Positions 1 through 6,863 of a stretch of DNA of 48,924 bases are shown here, in pieces. A program made the translations under genes and the position numbers. Location of the stretch: NCBI GenBank assembly GCA_023418255.1, contig JAEZZZ010000151.1, positions 1 to 48,924 of the forward strand. The letters are read 5' to 3'. Below the pieces are notes generated by a model, which was given only the letters and a program-made list of their open reading frames with translations, did no database searches and was not told the DNA's origin. This DNA is from Bacteroidota bacterium. Its GTDB lineage: Bacteria; Bacteroidota; Bacteroidia; Bacteroidales; Dysgonomonadaceae. Position 1 is the stretch's first letter. Each line of letters starts with the position of its first letter.

Positions 1-200
1 TTTTCCTATCATAATTTGCAAGGTTTTACTCTGTAAAGATACGAAAAACGGCAAATATATACAAGAAAAATAGCGGTTATTTTTCTGATAATCAGAGGAG
101 GTGGATGCTTTTTAAGGAGAGACTAAAATAGTATATTATAATACGAAATATACCTCGTTATAAGTTTTAAGCTTTGGCAAAATTAGGGAATTAGATTCTC

Positions 201-659
201 TCACTTTGTAATAGGAACCTCTCTCTTGACACTTTGGCTCAATGAAATCATTGTTTCGGTTGCCACTACGCCCGGAATCTCTTGAATGCGGTTGTTCAAC
301 AAATCCATAAGGTGCTCATTGTCTCGCGCAAAAAGCTTAATAATCAACGTGTAAGGCCCTGTGGTGAAGTGGCATTCGGTAATTTCCGGAATTTTCTCAA
401 ACTCAGGCGCAACATTTTTGTACATCGACCCTTTCTCTAACTTTACACCAATATAAGCACTTGAAGAGAAACCTAACACCTTGGGATTTACATGATATCC
501 TGAACCGGTAATCACGTTGTTTTCGATCATTCGTTGCACACGCTGGTGAATAGCGGCACGCGAGACACCACACTTTTCGGCAACATCTCTAAAAGGAATG
601 CGTGCATTTCGAGATATAATCTCGAGAATTTGTCTGTCTAATTTGTCAATTTTTTCCAT
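201..659 (-). CDS. Lrp/AsnC-family transcriptional regulator
   Basis: This is a DNA-binding regulator of the Lrp/AsnC (feast/famine) family, which usually senses amino acids. The N-terminal helix-turn-helix is visible (RDVAEKCGVSRAAIHQRV, about residues 25-42), followed by an RAM/AsnC ligand-binding and oligomerisation domain with the pattern GVVATETMISL near the C-terminus. The length, about 152 residues, is normal for the family. An in-frame ATG lies 8 codons upstream at 683. I prefer the start at 659 because a promoter -7 box sits at 688-695, so transcription should begin near 681 and leave no leader for the longer form. The gene stands alone, upstream of the ispD block and on the same strand. 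The effector is unknown. Confidence 0.9.
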   Translation of the reverse strand: MEKIDKLDRQILEIISRNARIPFRDVAEKCGVSRAAIHQRVQRMIENNVITGSGYHVNPKVLGFSSSAYIGVKLEKGSMYKNVAPEFEKIPEITECHFTTGPYTLIIKLFARDNEHLMDLLNNRIQEIPGVVATETMISLSQSVKREVPITK

Positions 660-687
660 GGAAAATGTTTTTTGTTTTACCAATTCT

Positions 688-695
688 CAAAAGTA
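688..695 (-). promoter_or_regulatory. Promoter -7 box of the Lrp-type gene
   Basis: On the minus strand this reads TACTTTTG, matching the Bacteroidetes -7 consensus TAnnTTTG. A TTG that could serve as the -33 element lies about 22 bases upstream, near 718-720. The box is 29 bases before the preferred ATG. Confidence 0.45.
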
Positions 696-766
696 ATTAT
701 TTTTATCCAAATTTTGACAATCTGTAATCTCTTTTTTTACACTAATTCATGATTTATTCAGACCTG

Positions 767-1471
767 TTATTCAATTGTGCCCTTTTCGTCATGGATTGTT
801 GCCAAAAGTGTGCCAATTTGTAAATCCAATGGTGTTGTTATTTTGATGTTTTGCTCATCGCCATCGACCAGTTTGATGGTAATGCCGCTCATTTCCGCCA
901 CACTGGCATCGTCTGTAAATATTGATTGAAAAGGAATGGAATATGCCTTTTTTAATGCTTCAGCGGGAAAAACCTGTGGTGTTTGCACAATCTTAAATAA
1001 GTCTCTGTTTATCGTTTCACTCCCAGTGAGCGTAATTTTGCGCATGCTGTTTTTTTCACTAATCACCGGAACTATACCACATGAATATTCTTGTGCAGCG
1101 GAAAAACATCTTTCTATTATCGATTTGGAAACAAATGGTCGTGCCGCGTCGTGAATGGCAACTGTTTCGTTGTTTGCAACTTCGGATAACCCATTTTTCA
1201 CCGAATGAAACCGAGTTTCCCCACCTTTTACGACAATGTGTGGAATTAAAAATTTGTATTTGTCACAAAGTTCTTTCCACGAAGAAATATATTCTGCCGG
1301 CAGCACCACGATGATTTTTATTTTATTACAAAAACTATAAAAAGCTTCAATAGTGCGCATCAGCATAGGCTTATAGCCAATCGGTTGAAATTGTTTAGGC
1401 AATTTTCCACCTGCACGAATGCCCTTCCCGCCAGCGACAATCACCACGCTTCGCTTATTTGATTGTTTCAT
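767..1471 (-). CDS. ispD: 2-C-methyl-D-erythritol 4-phosphate cytidylyltransferase
   Basis: IspD transfers CMP from CTP to methylerythritol phosphate in the non-mevalonate isoprenoid pathway, in the cytoplasm. The nucleotide-binding glycine-rich signature is present at the N-terminus (VAGGKGIRAGGKLPKQF, about residues 12-28), with the family motifs AIHDAARPFV, IVQTPQVF and FTDDASVAE further on. The length of 234 residues is typical. The gene is the last of an xseA-xseB-ispD run: its ATG overlaps the xseB stop by 4 bases (ATGA), suggesting translational coupling. No other pathway gene is in the window. Confidence 0.95.
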   Translation of the reverse strand: MKQSNKRSVVIVAGGKGIRAGGKLPKQFQPIGYKPMLMRTIEAFYSFCNKIKIIVVLPAEYISSWKELCDKYKFLIPHIVVKGGETRFHSVKNGLSEVANNETVAIHDAARPFVSKSIIERCFSAAQEYSCGIVPVISEKNSMRKITLTGSETINRDLFKIVQTPQVFPAEALKKAYSIPFQSIFTDDASVAEMSGITIKLVDGDEQNIKITTPLDLQIGTLLATIHDEKGTIE

Positions 1472-1668
1472 GAAATCTCTTCCAGTAGTTTTTTCAATTC
1501 TTCATCCGTTTTTGTCAGTTTTTCTTTGCACAACGCGATTAGCGCCGACGCGCGTTTCATTTTTTCGGTTAGTGTATCCACATCCAATTCCTGTTGCTCT
1601 ATGGATTGAACAATCTCTTCCAACTCTTTTTTCGCTTCGATGTATGTTTTTTCTTCTATTTTTTCCAT
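1468..1668 (-). CDS. xseB: Exodeoxyribonuclease VII small subunit
   Basis: This is the small, helical, non-catalytic subunit of exonuclease VII, several copies of which bind each XseA subunit. The 66-residue protein is charged and predicted to be a two-helix hairpin. It has the family pattern of YIEAKKELEEIVQSIEQ at the N-terminus and LTEKMKRASALIALCKEKL in the middle. It begins 10 bases after the xseA stop and overlaps ispD by 4 bases. Its position right after xseA confirms the call despite the short length. Confidence 0.92.
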   Translation of the reverse strand: MEKIEEKTYIEAKKELEEIVQSIEQQELDVDTLTEKMKRASALIALCKEKLTKTDEELKKLLEEIS

Positions 1669-1678
1669 TTTAGAATGA

Positions 1679-2977
1679 TTATTTTATCTCAGATTGAATG
1701 CTGCCGTCGTGAAAATATGTCTCAATAATATCCTGTGGGTTCAATGCAGTTTTCGATTTTATGATTTTTCCGTTTTTCAATGTAAGTGTGTATCCTCGTT
1801 TTAAAATGCTTTGGGGTGACATCATTTCGATGTATTGGGCTTTGCTTGATAAATCGTGTTGCTCTTTTTGTACGAAAGTTGTAAACCCATGTTTTATCTT
1901 GCTGCTTATTTTATATATATGGCTGCTTTCTGATTGTAATAAGCCGATAATCTGATGTTTCACTTTTCCGCGCTTTAATGTGATATCGCTTATTTCTGAT
2001 TTTATTCTCATTTGCGACAGATGTATAATCTCTTTTGAGAGCAAATGTAAATGTGCTTTCTCTTCGTTGATTGTTGTCGTGCTTTCTTTTATCATACGAT
2101 TCTGTAAATCTATGAGTTCAGATGCCGTGTTATTTGTGTGGTCAACAAAAAAATCGGCTACAGCGGTGGGGGTTTTGGCACGCGTATGCGCGATGGCGTC
2201 AAGCACCGTTACGTCGCGTTCGTGTCCAATGCCACTGATGATGGGCAACGGAAACTGCGTGCAATGAAATGCTAACTCATAGGAATCAAAGCAGCTTAAA
2301 TCGGATGTCGCGCCACCCCCGCGAATGATGGCTACGGCATCAAATTTTTCTTTGTGTTCAAAAATATTTTCAAGAGCCGATATGATGGATGTTTCGCATC
2401 GTTCGCCCTGCATAATTGCCGGAAATAATTTGGTGTAAAAAATGAATCCCTGTTCATTCTTGTACAATTGGTCGCGAAAATCTTCGTATCCGGCTGCTGT
2501 TGGCGACGAAATCACGGCGATTCGGTTAGCGAGCTCAGGAAGAGCAAGTTCTTTGTTGAGCGTCAACAAGCCATCTTTTTCTAATTTGCTTAGTGTCAAC
2601 TGTCTGTTTTTTACAATTTCGCCCAACGTGTACGTCGGTTCAATATCGTGAACTGTTAGAGAATATCCATATAGTTCATGAAACTGAACCGAGACTCTTA
2701 CAAGCACATTGAGTCCGGAAGCAAATGGCTGCTCCGTTTCTGCAAGAAACGCGTCGGCAATAAGCCGATACACATTTGACCAGATTATTCCTCGTGCGCG
2801 TGCGATGATGGTGTGCGTACCTGGTTTTTTTTCGATGAATTCAAGATAGCAGTGCCCGTTCTGGTTTTCTCGCACATCACTTGTTTCTGCCCTCAACCAG
2901 TAAGTTTCAGGCATATTTATTTGAATGATGTCGCGTACGTGTTGATTGAGTTCCGTCAGGGACAAGCTCTGTTCCAT
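1679..2977 (-). CDS. xseA: Exodeoxyribonuclease VII large subunit
   Basis: XseA is the catalytic subunit of exonuclease VII, which degrades single-stranded DNA from both ends. The N-terminal OB-fold (about residues 1-105, with YWLRAETSDVRENQNGHCYLEF) precedes the catalytic domain. That domain shows IAVISSPTAAGYEDF, AIIRGGGATSDLSCFD and PIISGIGHERDVTVLD followed by AHTRAKTPTAVADFF, all hallmark XseA segments. A long helical region follows and the protein ends in a short beta segment. The 432-residue length is normal. It heads the xseA-xseB-ispD unit, and a -7 box lies at 3006-3013. Confidence 0.95.
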   Translation of the reverse strand: MEQSLSLTELNQHVRDIIQINMPETYWLRAETSDVRENQNGHCYLEFIEKKPGTHTIIARARGIIWSNVYRLIADAFLAETEQPFASGLNVLVRVSVQFHELYGYSLTVHDIEPTYTLGEIVKNRQLTLSKLEKDGLLTLNKELALPELANRIAVISSPTAAGYEDFRDQLYKNEQGFIFYTKLFPAIMQGERCETSIISALENIFEHKEKFDAVAIIRGGGATSDLSCFDSYELAFHCTQFPLPIISGIGHERDVTVLDAIAHTRAKTPTAVADFFVDHTNNTASELIDLQNRMIKESTTTINEEKAHLHLLSKEIIHLSQMRIKSEISDITLKRGKVKHQIIGLLQSESSHIYKISSKIKHGFTTFVQKEQHDLSSKAQYIEMMSPQSILKRGYTLTLKNGKIIKSKTALNPQDIIETYFHDGSIQSEIK

Positions 2978-3005
2978 CGTGTCTGTTTTTACTTTTTATT
3001 TTCTG

Positions 3006-3013
3006 CAAAAATA
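3006..3013 (-). promoter_or_regulatory. Promoter -7 box upstream of xseA
   Basis: The minus strand reads TATTTTTG, matching TAnnTTTG, 29 bases before the xseA ATG in the 90-base gap after the ABC ATPase gene. I could not assign a convincing -33 element. Confidence 0.35.
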
Positions 3014-3067
3014 ACATTTTTTTACGATGTTATCTTCATTTATGATGAAAAATGAAATCCCTCATTC

Positions 3068-3730
3068 TCAAAAAGAGCCGTATAAAATGTCTTTTTGGGT
3101 GATTGAATCATCTCGATTGGTTATAACTCTCATTTTTCCGTCTGTTAGAATATGCGTTTTGTCGCAAACATCTAAAATATGTCGATACATGTGGTCGGTT
3201 ATGAAAAAGCCTTTTCGGGTGCGCTCTTTATCAATCAACGCTTTTATTTTCTTGATTTGTGGCGGACTGATATGCGTAAAAGGTTCGTCCAACAATACAA
3301 ATTGTGTGTCAGATTTGATGATTAGATACAATTCCAGCAGACGAAACATGCCGCCCGAAAGTTGATTCACTCTCTTTTTCTCATATGATGAAAATTCCGC
3401 GAATTGATGCGTAAATTCTGAAAAATCAATATCAAAATCAGAGAAAACACGTTTCATTGTCAGCGATTTTGGAATAAAACGATGTTGTGGCAGATAGCGG
3501 ATAAGCTTTGGTTGTTTGTAAGCCGCATGCAAATATTGGTTATCGACACAAATGGATTTTTCGGCTTTTAGAATGCCCATAATAACGCGCATCAAGCAGC
3601 TTTTGCCGGTTCCGTTGCGTCCGAGAAGCCCGACAATTTCACCGGTGTGTATCGTCAAAAATATATCGGAAAGAATCAATCGTTCGCCGAACAATAATCG
3701 TATGCTACTGATTTCGAGCGTGTGTTTCAT
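3068..3730 (-). CDS. Small ABC transporter ATP-binding protein
   Basis: This is a 220-residue ABC-type ATPase. It has Walker A GRNGTGKS (residues 37-44), a Q-loop glutamine at 82, the signature LSGG (124-127), Walker B FVLLDEP (144-150) and the switch histidine in TDH (180). A longer in-frame start exists at 3799. I chose 3730 because that ATG overlaps the stop of the upstream membrane-protein gene by 4 bases (ATGA), and because MKHTLEISSIRLLFG matches the usual start of ABC domains. The likely partner is the small membrane protein encoded just upstream; the substrate is unknown. The overall form resembles ABC ATPases that pair with small permeases in export or resistance systems, but nothing here fixes the role. 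Confidence 0.85.
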   Translation of the reverse strand: MKHTLEISSIRLLFGERLILSDIFLTIHTGEIVGLLGRNGTGKSCLMRVIMGILKAEKSICVDNQYLHAAYKQPKLIRYLPQHRFIPKSLTMKRVFSDFDIDFSEFTHQFAEFSSYEKKRVNQLSGGMFRLLELYLIIKSDTQFVLLDEPFTHISPPQIKKIKALIDKERTRKGFFITDHMYRHILDVCDKTHILTDGKMRVITNRDDSITQKDILYGSF

Positions 3731-4035
3731 CGTAATTGGTAGGTTAAAATCATCAATATAAAAAAGAGGAACAAATCGAATGCGAGCGTAGTTATCCACA
3801 GTGTTTTTTTCGATAATCCAACGTTGTAAAAATAGAAATATTCCTCTTTTTTGTACTCATTTACAAAATATAAAGACGCCGCCATGGTGAATATTTTTAG
3901 ATAAAAAAGCATGGAATAAATGCCGATACCTTTTCTGAATAATAAAATCATGCAGGCAGCGTCCACCGCTAGCGATGCCCACATAAAATAGCCGTAAAAA
4001 GTAAACAGCAAACGTATTTTCTTCATCAGTTTCAT
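3727..4035 (-). CDS. Small integral membrane protein, ABC partner candidate
   Basis: I do not recognise a named family. From the ATG at 4035 (another in-frame ATG lies at 4026) the protein is 102 residues with about three hydrophobic segments (roughly residues 8-33, 40-57 and 80-100). A charged loop, EYKKEEYFYFYNVGLSKK, lies between the second and third. It begins 7 bases after the AAA ATPase stop. Its stop overlaps the ABC ATPase start by 4 bases, so the two are probably translated together. It is too short to be a standard permease, so if it is the membrane half of a transporter it must oligomerise or have another partner. Confidence 0.7.
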   Translation of the reverse strand: MKLMKKIRLLFTFYGYFMWASLAVDAACMILLFRKGIGIYSMLFYLKIFTMAASLYFVNEYKKEEYFYFYNVGLSKKTLWITTLAFDLFLFFILMILTYQLR

Positions 4036-4042
4036 CTCGATA

Positions 4043-5236
4043 TCAATATAATAATCCGAAAAGCCACAGCGGAATTTTATTTCCGGCGCCAATTTCAATA
4101 TCGTCGGCAGCAATGAAACTATCTTTTAAATCTTTTATCTGTTCAAACGATTTATTCCTTCCGCCCACTTCAAAAATATATTTTTTGTCGATTAGAAAAT
4201 CGCCCTGTTTCGGAAAATTCACTTTGTGACGAACACCTAACTGATTAAGGAAAAACGTTTCGCGCACGTTGCCGATATTCACATTATTCGTTCCCAAAGC
4301 ATAAATTAAATTGGGATTGTTCAGATACACTTTTTCCGGCTTGGTGAGCAGGCTCATGCCCTTGTTTGGCACAAGCAGCTGACCTGTTAGCGCGGCTTTA
4401 TTCAGATAATGCAGATATTTCAGCGTTGACGCGCGATTGAGCTTCATTTCCGCGCTAAGTTTCTCTATATTTGGCGTGTATGGAACAAGTGACGCCAATA
4501 TCATCAACAACTTCTTCATGTTGTAAATGCCGGCATAATCAATTCGCTCGATAGACGGCAAGTCTTTTTCGAGTGTTGTATTGATAATGTTCTCTATCTT
4601 AGCGAAATAGCTTCTTGCTCCTTCCCTGTAAATCGGATAGTAGCCGTTTTTCAAATATGCTTTGAAATGCGGAATTATCTTTGTTTCTCGACAGATATCA
4701 TCCGCGATATCAATATGATTTTTGATGATGTCTTTAAGCGAAAACGGCGGCAAATCGATAATTTTTTCCAGCGCCAAATATTCACGAAACGACAAGCCGT
4801 GCAACTCATATTTTACGGCACGACGACTCAAATCGGCATCGGATTTATAAATTTCCAAAATGGACGAACCCGTGAAAACAGTTTTCAGTTTGGGATAATT
4901 GTCGTAGATATTTTTCATCTCTCGCGCCCAATTCGGATATTTATGCACCTCATCAATAAACAGATGCGTGCCGCCATACATCGAAAAGCGCTCTGCAAAA
5001 TCCACCAAGCTGTTTTTTGAAAACCACAGATTGTCCAAGCTCACGTACACCGCTTTGTTCTTGTCGGGAAAATTATCACGAATATGCTGCAAAATGAGGG
5101 TCGTTTTTCCGGTTCCGCGTGCACCCATAATGCAGCACATACGCTCGTTCCAATCGAGGTCTGTGTGCAGATAGCGTTTAAATTCGCTTTTTTCCGCATT
5201 AATCAGTTTGCGGTATGTGTTTAGTAGTGAGTCCAT
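4043..5236 (-). CDS. AAA ATPase with C-terminal nuclease-like (DUF4143-type) domain
   Basis: This 397-residue protein belongs to the AAA_14/DUF4143-type predicted ATPases. Walker A is GARGTGKTT (38-46), Walker B is HLFIDEVHK (91-99) and a sensor-like FTGSS lies at 121-125, followed by the family's GLSFREYLAL. The middle holds a winged-helix-like stretch (SAEMKLNRASTLKYLHYL). The tail carries a PD-(D/E)XK-like pattern: Asp346, Glu356 in FEVGG and Lys362. The cellular role of this widespread family is not established. The whole upstream gap is filled by a phased repeat array (5276-5417), a candidate regulatory or target site. The two genes downstream (membrane protein and ABC ATPase) follow closely and may be co-transcribed. 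Confidence 0.82.
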   Translation of the reverse strand: MDSLLNTYRKLINAEKSEFKRYLHTDLDWNERMCCIMGARGTGKTTLILQHIRDNFPDKNKAVYVSLDNLWFSKNSLVDFAERFSMYGGTHLFIDEVHKYPNWAREMKNIYDNYPKLKTVFTGSSILEIYKSDADLSRRAVKYELHGLSFREYLALEKIIDLPPFSLKDIIKNHIDIADDICRETKIIPHFKAYLKNGYYPIYREGARSYFAKIENIINTTLEKDLPSIERIDYAGIYNMKKLLMILASLVPYTPNIEKLSAEMKLNRASTLKYLHYLNKAALTGQLLVPNKGMSLLTKPEKVYLNNPNLIYALGTNNVNIGNVRETFFLNQLGVRHKVNFPKQGDFLIDKKYIFEVGGRNKSFEQIKDLKDSFIAADDIEIGAGNKIPLWLFGLLY

Positions 5237-5275
5237 TTTGTTGTTACAATCAGATTTTCCGTAAAGATAAAAATA

Positions 5276-5417
5276 GTTATTATAATAACAAAATATTATA
5301 ATAAATAGTTATTGCTATAATGAATAAATCTGCAATTTGATTAATATAATAACTATATAATTAAAAAAATCATTATAGCAATAACGAATATTTATGTAAG
5401 ATGATTATAGGAATAAC
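5276..5417. repeat. Five-copy 16-bp repeat array, 31-32 bp period
   Basis: Five copies of a motif close to GTTATTGCTATAATGA fill the gap before the AAA ATPase. Copies start at 5276 (GTTATTATAATAAC, a perfect 14-bp palindrome), 5308 (GTTATTGCTATAATGA), 5339 (reverse strand GTTATTATATTAATC), 5370 (reverse strand, identical to the copy at 5308) and 5402 (reverse strand GTTATTCCTATAATCA). Start-to-start distances are 32, 31, 31 and 32 bases, about three helical turns. Copies two and four form a perfect 16-bp inverted repeat. The spacers are AT-rich and unrelated to each other. I read this as a protein-binding array; it lies 40 bases upstream of the ATPase ATG. Confidence 0.75.
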
Positions 5418-5419
5418 GA

Positions 5420-6292
5420 TTATTGGTTTTGGAAATAGCGTCTTAAAATAGAAGAAACACCCGAATAATAACCGCTTCCGAATAAATTGAGATGCACCAA
5501 TAAGTAATACAATTGGTACAATTCGATTTGTTGTGAATAGTTTTTCGGTTTGGGAATAATGGCATGATACGCTTCGTAAAACTCATTGGCAAAGCCGCCA
5601 AAAAGGCGGCTCATGGCAATATCCACCATGTGATGTCCGTAATAAGTGGCAGGGTCGATGAGAAAAGGCGTGCCATCGGTGGCAATCAGATAATTTCCGC
5701 CCCACAAATCGCCGTGCAGCAGCGACGGCTCAACATCCGAAAACTGTTTTATGAAAACGGATATTGCCATGGATTCCGTAGGAATTTCATTTTTGGAAAG
5801 CAGGTTATATGTTTGCGCGCGTTGAAGTTGCGGCTTGATGCGTTCGTGCCAATAAAATGTCGACCAATCCGGATGAGCGTGATTGCTTTGGGGCAAGCTG
5901 CCGATAAAATTATCATCGGCAAATCCAAAGTGCGATTGTGTACATTGGTGCAAACGTGCCAAATCTGTTCCCAATTGCCGAAAATCAGATGAGCCGGGAT
6001 GTTTGCTCTCTATAAAATCCATGATTAACACCGCTTTATCCTCTGTAGACATAACACAATACACGTGAGGAACGGCGATAGTGTGTGTGGCTTCAATGGC
6101 TTTCAATCCTCTTTGTTCGGCACGAAACATCTGCAACGCAAACGAGGCATCGTTTACTTTCATAAAATATGTTTTCGAGTCGGATTGCAGCAAATATGCC
6201 GATGAAATATCACCGCCACCAATAGATTTTACGGAACGAATTTTCGTAGAAAGAAGTTGGGATATTTCTTTAAGCGGGATATTTTGGTGCAT
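5420..6292 (-). CDS. Fructosamine kinase family protein
   Basis: This protein belongs to the fructosamine/ketosamine-3-kinase family, which has an aminoglycoside-phosphotransferase-like fold and phosphorylates sugars attached to protein amines so that they are released. Of 290 residues, the N-lobe shows the glycine-rich SIGGGDISSAYLL (23-35) and a lysine in YFMKV. The catalytic loop is HGDLWGGN (193-200) and the metal-binding DPA follows in FLIDPATYYGHHMVDIAM. Length and motif order are normal for the bacterial family. Its stop abuts the repeat array of the next gene. The exact substrate cannot be told from sequence. Confidence 0.9.
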   Translation of the reverse strand: MHQNIPLKEISQLLSTKIRSVKSIGGGDISSAYLLQSDSKTYFMKVNDASFALQMFRAEQRGLKAIEATHTIAVPHVYCVMSTEDKAVLIMDFIESKHPGSSDFRQLGTDLARLHQCTQSHFGFADDNFIGSLPQSNHAHPDWSTFYWHERIKPQLQRAQTYNLLSKNEIPTESMAISVFIKQFSDVEPSLLHGDLWGGNYLIATDGTPFLIDPATYYGHHMVDIAMSRLFGGFANEFYEAYHAIIPKPKNYSQQIELYQLYYLLVHLNLFGSGYYSGVSSILRRYFQNQ

Positions 6293-6354
6293 GATTTATT
6301 TTAAATGCCGTTCAGGGTATAGATATTTATTGTTGTTTGATATTCGTTTATAAG

Positions 6355-6585
6355 TTAATTGATAGGGATATTGCTTTCCCATACCGCTTGTTTTACTTCT
6401 TTAAAAGCGGGAAAAAGGGTTCTTTTGTGTTTTTGCACAAAATATAAAATTTCAATACCGACAATGTTGTCGTGTTTATCGTAATCTATAACAATATCAT
6501 CTTCCTTTTGTTGGCTTTCCTCAATTTTACTATCAGAAAATTTTATGTGGAGCGCATCAGCTTCTTTATCGTAAGTTATGTTCAT
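6355..6585 (-). CDS. DUF2283 domain protein
   Basis: This 76-residue protein is typical of DUF2283: MNITYDKEADALHIKFSD at the start, then DDIVIDYDKHDNIVGIEIL. Members often sit right after a DUF4258 gene, and the pair is commonly suggested to be toxin-antitoxin-like, which is inference rather than established function. Here the ATG overlaps the stop of a DUF4258 reading frame by 4 bases (ATGA), but that partner carries a frameshift. The DUF2283 gene itself looks intact. Confidence 0.85.
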   Translation of the reverse strand: MNITYDKEADALHIKFSDSKIEESQQKEDDIVIDYDKHDNIVGIEILYFVQKHKRTLFPAFKEVKQAVWESNIPIN

Positions 6586-6840
6586 TTTTCATCATTCTCC
6601 TCATTCTTTTTATTTCTATCGAAATGAGCCGTAATAACATTTTTTGTTATAGGATTAACGATTACTTTTAGCCATTTGTTTTGAGAATCTATTATTTTAT
6701 AGAAATGATGTTCGTTAGTCAGCGATAACCATTTTCTGGTCAGGATATTTCATTGTTTTCCAAATCCAATCAGAATGCAGATTGCGTTCTTTTATTCGTT
6801 GAATTAGATGGGCTGAAAGTTTAATGTCCTTGGCATTCAT
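6582..6840 (-). pseudogene. Frameshifted DUF4258 gene
   Basis: The reading frame starts at the ATG at 6840 and gives LSAHLIQRIKERNLHSDWIW and then MKYPDQKMVIAD before a stop near 6717. Shifting by one base in the stretch around 6718-6722 continues the family pattern: NEHHFYKIIDSQNKWLKVIV, then NPITKNVITAHFD, down to a stop at 6582-6584 that overlaps the DUF2283 start. The two parts together form a typical DUF4258 protein of about 80 residues, with the H-x3-R/K pattern early and VTAHFD late. So one extra base has split the gene, unless the sequence has an error or the frame is shifted during translation. valS ends 24 bases away on the upstream side of the window coordinates. Confidence 0.75.
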
Positions 6841-6863
6841 GATGTTTTCTCAAATCGTTGCCA

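Noticed and set aside
5276..5417. CRISPR array
   Set aside because: The repeats are only 16 bp, are in both orientations, and the spacers are AT-rich and not unique-looking. No cas gene is nearby.
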